DNA of 64,000 nucleotides from the NCBI GenBank assembly GCA_018267385.1, contig JAFDYN010000014.1:58950-122949 (forward strand). Direction: 5' to 3'. This document shows, in pieces, positions 26,401-36,244 of this stretch. A program made the translations under genes and the position numbers. The notes under the pieces are model-generated. The model searched no databases and was not told the origin of the DNA. It saw only the letters and a program-made list of their open reading frames with translations. How positions within the stretch are numbered: the stretch's first letter is position 1; the number at the start of each line of letters is the position of its first letter. This DNA is from Bacteroidota bacterium (GTDB lineage Bacteria > Bacteroidota > Bacteroidia > Chitinophagales > LD1).

Positions 26401-29400
26401 AGAATTCATCGAATTCTGGATGCTGGATCCCTTCATCAATAATCCGAGCAGCCAGGGTGGTCAGCTTTATATCAATCTGGGTAATGTATCGGAAGATGTA
26501 TTGAAAGATTCCCGTCTCTTCATGGAAAACGGCCTCAATCAGGACCGCAGTCAGGTAGACCGTACGGCATGGGGTCTGGTGCCTAAGCTACTTCCGCTTA
26601 CTACTGCATTTAGCTCTGACCAGGACCGCCCGTATGAGGATGTCGGTTTTGATGGATTCCGCGATCAGGATGAGCGTGACAGCCTGGCCACCTTCCTTAC
26701 CAATTGCCAATCTTTCCTCAATCCTACTGCATTTGCTAAGCTGCAAAATGACCCATCATCAGATGACTATACCTTCTTTAATGATGCCTCTCTCAGCTCA
26801 GAGACGGATATCACTAAGCGCTATAAAAACTATAACGGACCCGATGGCAATACTCCCGTCCAGTCCGGCAACTCGCTCAGCAATGCAGGTACCAGCCTGC
26901 CTGATAATGAGGACCTGAATAAGGACAACTCACTGAATGAGGACGAAGAATACTTCCAATACCGTGTAGACCTGAAACCGGGTATGGATGTAGGTACTAA
27001 TAAATACATCATCAGCAAGCAAAGCTCCGGTATCACTGCAGCTAATGGTCAAACGGAAATGTGGTATCAGTTTCGCGTACCGATACATGACTATGACGTG
27101 CAGGTAGGTAGCCTGCCGGACTTTAAGTCTATCCAGTTCATCCGTATGTTCATGACTGGCTGGAGTGATAGCAGCGCAATACTTCGCCTGGCCTCTCTGG
27201 ATCTGATCCGCAATCAGTGGCGCGCCTATGCCTACCCTATAGACCCGGGCTCAGACAATCTGCCCAATGACAATTCCAGCGATGCCTATTTCAATGTAGG
27301 CAAGGTCAATATCGAGGAAAACAGCGGCAAGACTCCGGTGAACTACATCCTGCCTCCAAACATCGACCGTACCTATGCCATCGGCGCCCAGACCAATCAA
27401 TACGTACAGCAAAATGAGCAGTCACTCTCCCTCAAGGTCTGCGGCCTGGACGATGGCAACTCTAAAGCCGTCTTTAAAAATGTAGGCATAGATATGCGGC
27501 GGTACTACCATCTCAATATGTATGTGCATGCCAATCGTATAGAAGGTGAGGCCCCGATAAAAGATGGAGATGTGACTGCCTTTGTACGTTTAGGCACAGA
27601 CTTTACGGCCAACTATTATCAGTATGAGATCCCTGTACACGTTTTGAGTGGCTCTGCAGAGCGCAGTAATTTCAACAGTGATGTGCCTGCCGACCGCGAC
27701 TCCGTATGGCCTCCGCAAAACAATGTGGACGTAGACCTGCAGTATCTAGTAGACCTGAAAATAGAGCGCAACGCGACCAACTGGCCCAAGACTGTGCCAT
27801 ATAAAAAATATGTGAATGGTCGTATCTATACCATAGTAGGCAACCCAGACCTGGGCTCACTGAAGGATGTCATGCTCGGTATCAAAAACCCGGCAAAGGG
27901 TGACACCGCCTATCACAACCCATACGACGACGGGCAGTCCAAATGTGCTGAAGTCTGGTTTGACGAGCTCAGGCTCTCCGGCCTGGACCAGCATGGTGGT
28001 ACAGCCGCACTGGGCGAGGTGGCCATCAAGCTGGCCGACCTGGGCCGGATCAACCTCACCGGCAGCATGCACACACACGGTTTTGGGCAGATAGAGCAGA
28101 AGATAGACCAGCGATATAAGGATGACCTCTACCAATATTCAGCTGCCGGCAATCTAGACCTCGGCAAGCTATTTCCGACCAAAGCCGGTATCCGATTGCC
28201 GTTCTTTGGCAATATCACCCAGTCTTTCAGCTTGCCGGAGTTTGACCCATACATGAATGACGTGCGCTCGGCCCAGGAGATCACCGCCATGCAGAAAGCC
28301 GGCATTTCTTCAGATTCGATCAAGGCCTATAAACGTCAAATAGAAACCATCAATACACGCCGCGGCTTCAACTTCACAGGTGTGCGCATCATGCCAAAGC
28401 TCAAAAGCAAAGTACAGCGCATATACGATCCGGCCAATTTCTCCTTTACCTATTCCTATAACGAAATTTTGCTGAGTGATCCGTTCACCGAGCTCAATAA
28501 AAGGAAAACGCATGTAGGCATTGTTTCCTGGAGTTTTTCGCCGCAGGCCAAAGAATTCACACCACTGAAACGGATCATCAAAGCGCGGACCAAATGGCTC
28601 GACATACTGCGAGATTTCAACTTTAACCTGATGCCGGCCACGCTAAGTTTCAATACGGACGTAAACCGCGATTTCAACTCTATCAAACTCCGCAACCTCG
28701 GCGATGTGAGCGACTCTATCCCTACTACGTACAACAAGTCATTCCGATGGAACCGCATGTATGCGTTCAAGTATAATCCATTTAAGTCATTGAGTATAGA
28801 TTATACCGCTACCAACCAATCCCGTATAGATGAGTATGATGGCGAAGTAGACACCAGGGAAAAGAAGGATTTCATCTGGAACAACTTTAAGAAAGGTGGC
28901 CGTAATACAAATTATGCGCAGAACTTCGCCGCTGCCTACACGTTACCAATCAACAAGATACCTGCCTTTGACTTCATATCTGCCAATGCTGGATATGCCT
29001 CTACCTATACATGGGTAGCAGCGCCTCAGGTATATGATTCTGCTACCAAATTTCACACGGACAACCCATTAGGGAATATCATCAGCAATACACAGAATCT
29101 GCGCGGTAAGCTTGATTTCAATTTCAAAAAGATATATGACAAAGTCCCGTTTCTGAAAACATATAGCCAACCCAATCCAAACCTGGGTGATAAAAAAGAG
29201 AATGATAAGAAGCGCGAGGCTGTACGCAAGGCCCGTGAAAAGATCAAAGAAGAAATAGACAAGCTGATAGAGCGCAGGGATAAAATAAGCCAGGATCTGC
29301 TGGCCCTGGGCAACGACAAAGCGATGCCGGACTCTGTTCGGCATGTTCGCACCAAACAGCTCAAGGCAGAGCTGAAGGCTGTAAGAAAGCAGATACGCGC

Positions 29401-30892
29401 CAAGCGTAAGAGCTATAGAGAGAAGCAGATGCCACCTGACCCTATCATATCCATATTAATGCGGCCTCTGCTATCTCTCAAGACAGGAAGTGTCGAGTAC
29501 AAAGAAACCAAGGGTACGACGCTGGCGGGCTTCATGCCATCTACTAATGTAATAGGCAACAACACGAAGCTAGCTGCCCCTGGCTACGACTTTGCATTTG
29601 GTGGGCAGCCGGGAGACAGGCTGTTTGGCGGCATCGATACTTTGGCGGCCAATAAATGGCTGGATCGTGCCGCTGGCAAAGGCTGGATCAGTTCTGACAC
29701 GCTACTCAATACGCGCTTTACGCAGACCAAACTGACACGTCTGGACATCAAAGCCGGTTTTGAATTGTTCCCGGATTTCAAAATAGACCTCTCCCTCTTC
29801 CGTGAGTACTCTGAGAATCAGAGCCAATTCTTTAAGGTAGTGACACCGGGTGATGGGTGGGAACACCTCAATCAGATGACCATAGGTTCCTATACTATTT
29901 CTTATGTGCCGGTCAGGACTTTCTTTGATAATATTGATGCGCGGGGATTCTCGCAGACATACAAGGATTTTGAAAACAACAGGACGATCATCTCTCAGCG
30001 TCTGGGAGCTGCCAATCCAAACTCTGTCGGCGACTATATAGACCCTACGGACTCCACGCATACCCGTACCAACGCCAACTATAAGTATGGCTATGGCCCG
30101 CTCCAGCAGGACGTGTTGATCGCATCTTTCCTCGCGGCGTATAACCATCAGGACGCTCAAAAAGTAAATCTCAACCCCTTCAAGTCCACACCGATGCCCA
30201 ACTGGCGCATCACTTACAATGGCCTGACCAAGATCAAGTGGATGAAGAAGATCTTCTCCAATTTCACTCTGTCTCATGGCTACAGCTCGACGCTCACGGT
30301 GAGTAGCTTCCAGACCAACCTGGACGCCCAATACAGCAATAGTCACCTGAGCAGAGTAGACTCGATCAGTAACAATTTCTATTCAGGCCTCAATATGCCT
30401 AGTATAGTGATGAATGAGCAGTTCTCCCCACTGATCGGTATAGACATGACCTTTGTCAATAAAATCAGTGCGCGCTTTGACTATAAGACCTCGCGTACGG
30501 TCACCATGACCTTTGCCGACTACCAGCTCATAGAGAATAAGAGTACAACTATCACAGTAGGTGCAGGCTATATTATCAAAGGATTGAAGGTCAACTTCAT
30601 CAAACTAAAAAATGGCAAGCCGCTCAGACTGGACAACGACCTGAAATTTAAGCTAGACGTATCGTATCGAGATGGTGTCACGGTCAATCACCGGATAGAT
30701 CAGACACTACCGCAGATCACAGCAGGCAGCAGCACGCTCACCATCAGCCCAGCCATAGACTATATGGTCAATAAGAACATCACCGTGCGCCTCTTCTGTG
30801 ACTACAGCCATACCAATCCTCGTGTACTTTCGAGCTTCCCTACTACCAATGTGAAGGGCGGCATACAGCTGAGAATGTCCCTGACACAATAG
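23435..30892 (+). CDS. sprA: T9SS outer-membrane translocon protein SprA
   Basis: 2485 aa, within the usual giant size of SprA (about 2400). SprA is the ~36-strand beta barrel through which type IX substrates leave the cell; it is also needed for gliding in flavobacteria. Seen: an N-terminal export signal (YTGFLTLAAMSTMLLGYASTY), a Pro/Ala-rich spacer, then family stretches such as NYQKIDNPNIPIRNRHTGGF and MNINMNVVAKIGDKLQLGLK near 190-225, and alternating aromatic beta strands to a C-terminal strand ending in GGIQLRMSLTQ. An unusual charged, helical stretch lies at about residues 1918-2000. It directly abuts ruvA and is followed by the DUF4292 and EnvC-like genes. The three T9SS-tagged proteins in this window are its expected cargo. 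Confidence 0.95.
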   Translation: MQVRHRIYTGFLTLAAMSTMLLGYASTYHKLRLTEPAPAADPAPAAPLPDSPTLKYPMTDRQGDHVTDTKKDPFYLPDPANVKKDVEYDPVTGKYVVTEKVGDVDIKEPMYLTYEEYLKYTEKQERNDYFKSRSNAITLIEDKSIIPPINMKNKILDRLFGGTKIEVKPQGNLDLTLGGNYQKIDNPNIPIRNRHTGGFDFDMNINMNVVAKIGDKLQLGLKYNTQSGFDFNNQVKLGYTGKEDDIIKEIAIGNVNMTLPTRLINGSQSLFGFKTTLQFGRLTWTTIVSQQKSKTQTITVDNGAQRTNFELRADQYDENKHYFLAQHFRDQYDYALSNMPTIQSIVNITRLEVWVTNRNGTTTNVRDVVALADLGEKNPHNYPATANGSSNPDNSSNGLYGVVANNLNGRYVDHVENTMTSLGLTQGTDFEKTYARKLQPTEYTFSPNLGYLSLNTALNPNDVLAVAYQYEVNGQVYKVGEFSTDIPPDSNSVSKVIYLKLIKGTALRVNLPYYKLMMKNIYSLGAYQVSNEDFRLNIYYNDPGGGEKQYMPAGCLKGKQLIKVLNLDNLNTQGDAQPDGQFDFVSGVTIIPQNGRIIFPVLEPFGSDLQKAFTACGTSTQTSGQYTYQELYDSTKFNAQQFPEKNRFIIRGQYKGANGSQISLGGINIPKGSVKVSAGGTLLKEGVDYEVDYSLGRVTILNQGVLNSGQQVKIDFENNSQFGFQQKSLYGTRLDYLVTKKINVGATVMHMTERPFTQKVNIGEDPISNTIFGADIKYETNAPWLTKALDKLPVYSTKEMSTISGYAEVAHLSPGSQKSINNASGQAQVYVDDFEGTTTNYDLKNPLTNWRLASTPRNSPDASGRNLFPEADNVNNLQYGYNRSKFAWYRIDNTFYVNNPNITEPYQRIVSQKEIFPNKPNQLLDNNIYTFDLALYPLERGPYNYEQSNSATPGVSSGVNSDGSLKNPKSRWGGIMRALDNTDLESTNVEFIEFWMLDPFINNPSSQGGQLYINLGNVSEDVLKDSRLFMENGLNQDRSQVDRTAWGLVPKLLPLTTAFSSDQDRPYEDVGFDGFRDQDERDSLATFLTNCQSFLNPTAFAKLQNDPSSDDYTFFNDASLSSETDITKRYKNYNGPDGNTPVQSGNSLSNAGTSLPDNEDLNKDNSLNEDEEYFQYRVDLKPGMDVGTNKYIISKQSSGITAANGQTEMWYQFRVPIHDYDVQVGSLPDFKSIQFIRMFMTGWSDSSAILRLASLDLIRNQWRAYAYPIDPGSDNLPNDNSSDAYFNVGKVNIEENSGKTPVNYILPPNIDRTYAIGAQTNQYVQQNEQSLSLKVCGLDDGNSKAVFKNVGIDMRRYYHLNMYVHANRIEGEAPIKDGDVTAFVRLGTDFTANYYQYEIPVHVLSGSAERSNFNSDVPADRDSVWPPQNNVDVDLQYLVDLKIERNATNWPKTVPYKKYVNGRIYTIVGNPDLGSLKDVMLGIKNPAKGDTAYHNPYDDGQSKCAEVWFDELRLSGLDQHGGTAALGEVAIKLADLGRINLTGSMHTHGFGQIEQKIDQRYKDDLYQYSAAGNLDLGKLFPTKAGIRLPFFGNITQSFSLPEFDPYMNDVRSAQEITAMQKAGISSDSIKAYKRQIETINTRRGFNFTGVRIMPKLKSKVQRIYDPANFSFTYSYNEILLSDPFTELNKRKTHVGIVSWSFSPQAKEFTPLKRIIKARTKWLDILRDFNFNLMPATLSFNTDVNRDFNSIKLRNLGDVSDSIPTTYNKSFRWNRMYAFKYNPFKSLSIDYTATNQSRIDEYDGEVDTREKKDFIWNNFKKGGRNTNYAQNFAAAYTLPINKIPAFDFISANAGYASTYTWVAAPQVYDSATKFHTDNPLGNIISNTQNLRGKLDFNFKKIYDKVPFLKTYSQPNPNLGDKKENDKKREAVRKAREKIKEEIDKLIERRDKISQDLLALGNDKAMPDSVRHVRTKQLKAELKAVRKQIRAKRKSYREKQMPPDPIISILMRPLLSLKTGSVEYKETKGTTLAGFMPSTNVIGNNTKLAAPGYDFAFGGQPGDRLFGGIDTLAANKWLDRAAGKGWISSDTLLNTRFTQTKLTRLDIKAGFELFPDFKIDLSLFREYSENQSQFFKVVTPGDGWEHLNQMTIGSYTISYVPVRTFFDNIDARGFSQTYKDFENNRTIISQRLGAANPNSVGDYIDPTDSTHTRTNANYKYGYGPLQQDVLIASFLAAYNHQDAQKVNLNPFKSTPMPNWRITYNGLTKIKWMKKIFSNFTLSHGYSSTLTVSSFQTNLDAQYSNSHLSRVDSISNNFYSGLNMPSIVMNEQFSPLIGIDMTFVNKISARFDYKTSRTVTMTFADYQLIENKSTTITVGAGYIIKGLKVNFIKLKNGKPLRLDNDLKFKLDVSYRDGVTVNHRIDQTLPQITAGSSTLTISPAIDYMVNKNITVRLFCDYSHTNPRVLSSFPTTNVKGGIQLRMSLTQ

Positions 30893-30944
30893 TGGCACCA
30901 TTCTGCCTGAAATACACTAAAAAAGAGATATTCGTGTTTTAATA

Positions 30945-31775
30945 ATGATGATATCTTCCCATCATAGCGGCAGGCTCTTAGGTTTATATCTGATTTTTGT
31001 CGGCTCATTGCTGCTTGGCTCGTGCCATACACACCGCTTTGCATCCGGTGCGCCAGGCACCGCGAGAGACTCCGTGCCTTCTGCCTTGGGAGCAGATGAC
31101 TCCATTGTACAGAGAGCAGATGGCAATAGGATAGCGTATGATTGGTTTGCTACACGTATCCGTATAGAGTATAGCGATGGCAAGAGTGAGATCGCTTTCA
31201 CAGCCGTAGTGCGTATGCGGCGCGATAGCGTCATCTGGCTATCCCTGCAGGGACCTTTTGGTATAGAGGGGGCGCGTGTGCTGATCAGCCCTGATACGAT
31301 ACGCGTGGTCAATCACCTCAGCAATGAATACGCTGTGCAGCCGGTCAGCAGCCTGACGCGAATGCTGCCCATACAGGCTAGTATTCGCGAGCTACAGGAC
31401 TTCATTCTGGGATACTACCTCCATTTATCAGGACTTACACCGCAATACCGCGGCATGGAGGATAGCCTGCATCTCCTACAGGCCGAGTCCGCTCAGCTGC
31501 TGTATAGAGCATTTCTTTATCCCCAAAATTATACAATGGCTAAAAGCCTGTTGACAGACAAGATGGCCGGGCAGCAGATGAGCATTACTTTTGGGGGGTA
31601 TGCTGCAGAGGCCGGGCATCCCTTTTCTGAAGACCGTACTATCGGACTAAAGCAGGGAGAGCAGGCCTATACGCTGCACCTATCTTACTCCAAGGTGCGG
31701 GTCAATGAGCCATTGGACTTCCCGTTTGAAGTGAGCCCGGGTATGAAGCGCAGCGACCGCATACGGTTTGAGTGA
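30945..31775 (+). CDS. DUF4292 family lipoprotein
   Basis: 276 aa. A signal peptide ends in a lipobox (LLLGSC, Cys at about 27), so the mature protein is lipid-anchored. The body matches the DUF4292 pattern: ADGNRIAYDWFATRIRIEYSDG, VVRMRRDSVIWLSLQGPFGIEGARVLI, then DTIRVVNHLSNEY. The fold of this family is thought to resemble LolA/LolB-like lipoprotein carriers, so a role in outer-membrane lipoprotein or LPS handling is possible but unproven. Its stop overlaps the next gene by 4 bases, and the pair is often found together in Bacteroidota. Confidence 0.8.
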   Translation: MMISSHHSGRLLGLYLIFVGSLLLGSCHTHRFASGAPGTARDSVPSALGADDSIVQRADGNRIAYDWFATRIRIEYSDGKSEIAFTAVVRMRRDSVIWLSLQGPFGIEGARVLISPDTIRVVNHLSNEYAVQPVSSLTRMLPIQASIRELQDFILGYYLHLSGLTPQYRGMEDSLHLLQAESAQLLYRAFLYPQNYTMAKSLLTDKMAGQQMSITFGGYAAEAGHPFSEDRTIGLKQGEQAYTLHLSYSKVRVNEPLDFPFEVSPGMKRSDRIRFE

Positions 31776-33133
31776 GTAGCGATGCGCCGGCATCATATAT
31801 CAAAGTGAAGAAAGCAACAACATATCGCAGATCTGAAAAGGGGCGCTACATCATAGCCCTGCTACTGATGCTGTCCATAGCTCTAGCGACTCACACACTT
31901 CAGGCTCAAAACTCCTCTCAAAGCAATAAGCAAAAAAAAGAACAGCTGGAGCTGCAGATGAAAAAGCTGCGCAAAGAAATAGCCGAGATGGAGAAGCACC
32001 TGGCAGAGACCAGCAGCCAGAAAAAAGAGAACCTCGAACAGATCGAGATCATCAAAGATAAGATACAAAAGCGCGAAGAGCTGATATCTAACTATAGCCA
32101 CCAGGTAGACAATCTGGACAATAACATTACTGAGACCAAGAAGGACATAGACGTACAGTCCTTACAGATAGAAAAAATGAAAAAGGACTATGCCGAGATG
32201 CTGCGGCATACCTACAGCAGCTACGCCCTGCAGAACCCATATACTTTTATCATCTCCTCGCATTCATTCAATGAAGCCATAGCGCGGTACAACTATCTGA
32301 AGCGTGTATCTGACTATCGCCGCCAGCAGGCGCTGGCACTGGACCTCTCCATCCACGAGCTGGAGGGTAAAAAGACCAATCTGGAACAAAGCAAAAAGCG
32401 CAAGCTGAGCCTGCTGGAGTCACAGAATGAGCAAAAGGAAAAGCTGGAAACAGAGAAGGAAGAGACGGACAAAATGATAGCGCAGCTCAGCGAGAAGGAG
32501 AAAAAGATGAAGCGCTATGTAGATGAAAAGAATAAAGCCATACAGGCACTGAATAATAAGATACAGAAGGTCATAGAAGACGAGATCCGCCAGGCGCGCA
32601 GGAAAGCTGAAGATGCCGCCAAAAAGAAAGCAATAGCCGAGGGCAAACCAGAGCCGCCTAAACCAGCCAAGGGCAAGACGGAATATATACTCCTCTCTCC
32701 AAAAGACCAGGAAATGTCCAAGGACTTTGCCGGCAATAAGGGTAAACTACCATGGCCGGTGGCCAAGGGGGCTATCGTGGGGCAGTTTGGCAAGCATGAG
32801 CATGCTACACTCAAGGGTGTCTTTATAGAGAACAATGGGGTAGATATACGCGCAGCAGATGGTGCCAATGGCAGAGCGATTTTTAATGGCTCCGTAGTAA
32901 GTGTCTTCACACTGCCTACCACTCAGACATGCATCATTATCAAGCATGGTGAGTATTTCAGCGTATACTCCAACATCACCTCTGCTACGGTCAAAGCCAA
33001 CGACAATGTGGTCACTAAGCAGAATCTGGGCCAGCTCTCTACTGACAAGTCTGACTCTCAGACCAAGATACACCTTGAGATATGGAAGGGCAAAGACAAG
33101 CTCAATCCCGCCGAATGGATCAGTGCCAACTGA
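31772..33133 (+). CDS. EnvC-like murein hydrolase activator with degenerate LytM domain
   Basis: Up to 453 aa. GTG 31772 overlaps the previous stop (GTGA); a second GTG at 31805 sits closer to the signal segment and could be the true start. After the anchor (YIIALLLMLSIALATHTLQAQ) come two long coiled coils (about 50-130 and 200-280), then a C-terminal M23/LytM domain (330-450). In that domain the zinc motif HxGxD reads NNGVD and the HxH motif reads KIH, so key metal and catalytic histidines are missing. EnvC proteins with such losses do not cut peptidoglycan but switch on amidases at the division site. That role is inferred here. Confidence 0.88.
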   Translation: MSSDAPASYIKVKKATTYRRSEKGRYIIALLLMLSIALATHTLQAQNSSQSNKQKKEQLELQMKKLRKEIAEMEKHLAETSSQKKENLEQIEIIKDKIQKREELISNYSHQVDNLDNNITETKKDIDVQSLQIEKMKKDYAEMLRHTYSSYALQNPYTFIISSHSFNEAIARYNYLKRVSDYRRQQALALDLSIHELEGKKTNLEQSKKRKLSLLESQNEQKEKLETEKEETDKMIAQLSEKEKKMKRYVDEKNKAIQALNNKIQKVIEDEIRQARRKAEDAAKKKAIAEGKPEPPKPAKGKTEYILLSPKDQEMSKDFAGNKGKLPWPVAKGAIVGQFGKHEHATLKGVFIENNGVDIRAADGANGRAIFNGSVVSVFTLPTTQTCIIIKHGEYFSVYSNITSATVKANDNVVTKQNLGQLSTDKSDSQTKIHLEIWKGKDKLNPAEWISAN

Positions 33134-33195
33134 TCTGCTTTTGGCGCATGGGTTTCGGCTGGCTTTCTTAACTTCGTACCTCTTAATTTTTATTC

Positions 33196-36100
33196 ATGAC
33201 CAGATCACTACGTGCGCTAGCAGTATTAGTCGCCTTGGTACACCTTTCTATCATCAGTGTGAGTGGGCAGGAGACCGTTTTCCCCGCCAATGGACCCGAT
33301 GATTTCCGTGAGGGTGTGCATGCGTTTATCAATGCTACTTTATACAAAGACTACAAGACCAGGATAGATAGCGGCGTGCTGCTGATCAGAGAAGGCAAAG
33401 TGGTAGATGCGAGTCGTGGTGTGGCCATACCGGTGGGGGCCATAGTGCATGACATGCGGGGCAGGTTTATCTATCCATCTTTCGTAGATATCTATACAGA
33501 CTATGGCCTGCCTGCTACGCCCAAGGTACACACATCCAGTGAAGATGATGGAGGCGTACAGTATACCAGCAATGTAAAAGGCGCCTATGGCTGGAACCAG
33601 GCCATCCGCCCTGAGTATGAAGCACAGAAGAACTTTGCGGTAAACGAAGCTGCGGCCAATGATTTGCGCAAACTGGGTTTTGGTGCAGTACTGACGCATC
33701 GCAAAGATGGGATATCACGCGGCACCGGAGCAGTGGTGACACTGAATAATGACAAGGAAAATAAGGTGATCGTAAAAGGCAACGCCTCTGCGCATTATTC
33801 CTTCAGCAAAGGTACCTCTACACAGGAGTACCCCTCATCGCTGATGGGTACCATCGCACTATTGCGCCAGACTTATCTTGATGCGCAGTGGTATAAAACA
33901 TACGGGTACAAAACAGAGTACAACCTCTCACTGGAGGCGTGGAACAATGAGCAGAACCTGCCTCAGATCTTTGATGCGGGAAACTGGCTGAAAGAACTAC
34001 GCGCTGACAAGATCGCAAAAGAGTTTGGTGTGCAGTATGTTCTCAAAGGAGACGGCACAGAGTACCGCCGTATTTCAGAATTGAAAGACACCAGGGCAAA
34101 GCTTATCATTCCGCTCACCTTTCCCAAAGCATATGATGTAGAGGACCCCTACAAAGCGCTATGGGTAGAGCTGGCAGAGATGAAGCACTGGGAGCTGGCT
34201 CCCGCTAATGCCGCCAGCCTGAGCAAAGCCGGCATTGATTTCGCTATCACCACCTCAGATCTGGAGAAAAAAGAAGACTTTCTCAAAAACCTGCGCACAG
34301 CTGTCAAGTATGGGCTGACCGAAGAAAATGCACTCAAAGCATTGACACTTTCACCCGCGCAGTTTCTGAATGTACAGGATCAGGTGGGCACTCTGGACAG
34401 GGGCAAACTGGCTAACTTTATTATCACATCAAAGCCGCTCTTTGATGAGAAGGCCGTGGTCAATGAAAACTGGATACAGGGCAAACGGTATGAGATCACA
34501 AAATTTGACCCGAAAGATATACGTGGAGAATACAGCCTCGCTATCAGAAGTGCTAAAGAGTCGTATGACTATCCGTCATTGAAAGTGCAGGGCGAACAAG
34601 CCGCACCAAAGGGCCTGATGAGCAGGGACCCTACCAAGATAGACGTCAAGCTCACCGTGAAGGATAATGACCTGACCATCTCATTTGACCCTGACAAGAA
34701 TAAACCCGGCAAATTTCTCCTGACAGGTATCATACAGGCAGACAGATCCTGGCAGGGCAAGGCGCAATTGCCGGATGGAGAGTGGGCAGACTGGACCGCT
34801 ACATTTGTGCGCACACTGCCAGACACTACTCATCCGCCCAAGGCTGACACCATAGATCTCAGTAAATTGAGCAAAGTGCTATATCCATTTGATGGCTATG
34901 GCAATGAAGAACTACCAAAGGCAGAAAACGTCCTGATCAAAAACGCTACCGTATGGACCAATGAAAAGGAGGGCATCCTGAAAAATGCCGATGTAGTGAT
35001 CCGCAGTGGCAAGATCAGCGCTGTAGGTAGTAGCCTGGCCTGTGCAGACTGCAAGGTGATAGATGCTGCCGGCAAACATGTGACCTCCGGCATCATAGAC
35101 GAGCACAACCACATAGCCATCAGCGAGGGGGTCAATGAAGGCGCCGAAGCTGCCAGCTCAGAGGTACGCATAGGCGATGTAATCACGAGCGAAGACCTCA
35201 ATATGTACCGCCAGCTAGCAGGTGGCGTCACAGCCGCGCAGCTCCTCCACGGCTCTGCCAATCCGATAGGCGGCCAGTCTGCACTGGTCAAGTTTCGCTG
35301 GGGCTATGCACCCGAGAAGCTCAAAATAGAAGGTGCTGATGGCTTCATCAAGTTTGCCCTCGGTGAGAATGTAAAACAGTCTAACTGGGGCGAGAAGTTC
35401 ACCGTGCGCTACCCGCAGACGCGTATGGGAGTAGAGCAGACTTACATCAACTACTTCACCAAAGCCCGTGAATATGAAAGGGCCATTCAGGCCAAAAAGC
35501 CTATGCGCCGCGACCTTCAACTGGAGGCGCTGGTAGAGATCATGAATAAGAAGCGCTTCATCACCTGCCATAGCTATGTGCAGAGCGAGATCAATATGCT
35601 GATGCATGTGGCAGACTCATTTGGATTCAAGGTGAATACTTTCACACATATCCTGGAGGGATACAAGGTAGCTGACAAGATGAAAGCGCATGGCGCAAAT
35701 GCATCTACTTTTAGCGACTGGTGGGCATATAAGTATGAGGTGATAGATGCTATCCCATACAATGCCAATATCCTAAACCGGATGGGCATCAATACTGCCA
35801 TCAACTCCGATGATGCCGAGATGGCGCGCCGCCTGAATCAGGAGGCCGCAAAAACTGTGAAGTACGGCGCAACCTCAGAGGAAGACGCCTGGAAGATGGT
35901 CACCCTCAATCCCGCTAAGATGCTGCACCTGGACAGCCGCATGGGTAGCCTTAAACCTGGTAAAGATGCAGACGTAGTGATCTGGTCTGACAATCCACTC
36001 TCTATCTACGCACAGGCAGAAAAGACCTATGTAGACGGCATCTGTTTTTATGATAAAGAGCAGGATGGGCAAAAGCGCGAGTATATCAAGCGCGAACGTG

Positions 36101-36207
36101 CACGTCTGACCCAAAAAATGCTGGATGATAAGAAGGCGGGTAGTCCTACGCAGGATCCGGCTAAGAAAACCAACAAGGCCTATAGCTGCGGTGGCAATAA
36201 TGAATAA
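33196..36207 (+). CDS. Exported double-domain amidohydrolase family protein
   Basis: 1003 aa with a signal peptide (LVALVHLSIISVSGQ). Two amidohydrolase modules are fused. In the C-terminal one (about 570-960) the metal site looks intact: HxH in DEHNHIA, His in TCHSYVQ and THILEGY, and Asp in NSDDAEM, framed by LIKNATVWTNEKEG and LKPGKDADVVIWSDNPL. In the N-terminal module (about 45-440) the HxH strand reads VDIYTDYG, so the metal ligands are lost although the frame around it, down to LDRGKLANFIITSKPLFDEK, is kept. A periplasmic hydrolase of cyclic amides or peptides is likely; the substrate is unknown. It leads a likely operon with the next gene (37-base gap). Confidence 0.85.
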   Translation: MTRSLRALAVLVALVHLSIISVSGQETVFPANGPDDFREGVHAFINATLYKDYKTRIDSGVLLIREGKVVDASRGVAIPVGAIVHDMRGRFIYPSFVDIYTDYGLPATPKVHTSSEDDGGVQYTSNVKGAYGWNQAIRPEYEAQKNFAVNEAAANDLRKLGFGAVLTHRKDGISRGTGAVVTLNNDKENKVIVKGNASAHYSFSKGTSTQEYPSSLMGTIALLRQTYLDAQWYKTYGYKTEYNLSLEAWNNEQNLPQIFDAGNWLKELRADKIAKEFGVQYVLKGDGTEYRRISELKDTRAKLIIPLTFPKAYDVEDPYKALWVELAEMKHWELAPANAASLSKAGIDFAITTSDLEKKEDFLKNLRTAVKYGLTEENALKALTLSPAQFLNVQDQVGTLDRGKLANFIITSKPLFDEKAVVNENWIQGKRYEITKFDPKDIRGEYSLAIRSAKESYDYPSLKVQGEQAAPKGLMSRDPTKIDVKLTVKDNDLTISFDPDKNKPGKFLLTGIIQADRSWQGKAQLPDGEWADWTATFVRTLPDTTHPPKADTIDLSKLSKVLYPFDGYGNEELPKAENVLIKNATVWTNEKEGILKNADVVIRSGKISAVGSSLACADCKVIDAAGKHVTSGIIDEHNHIAISEGVNEGAEAASSEVRIGDVITSEDLNMYRQLAGGVTAAQLLHGSANPIGGQSALVKFRWGYAPEKLKIEGADGFIKFALGENVKQSNWGEKFTVRYPQTRMGVEQTYINYFTKAREYERAIQAKKPMRRDLQLEALVEIMNKKRFITCHSYVQSEINMLMHVADSFGFKVNTFTHILEGYKVADKMKAHGANASTFSDWWAYKYEVIDAIPYNANILNRMGINTAINSDDAEMARRLNQEAAKTVKYGATSEEDAWKMVTLNPAKMLHLDSRMGSLKPGKDADVVIWSDNPLSIYAQAEKTYVDGICFYDKEQDGQKREYIKRERARLTQKMLDDKKAGSPTQDPAKKTNKAYSCGGNNE

Positions 36208-36244
36208 GAGGACGAACAATAGATAACAGTACGAAATATCAGTC

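Noticed and set aside
23360..30901. Many antisense frames of 60-219 codons opposite sprA
   Set aside because: They are expected by chance in a 7.5-kb gene of this composition; none has a signal, motif or plausible context.
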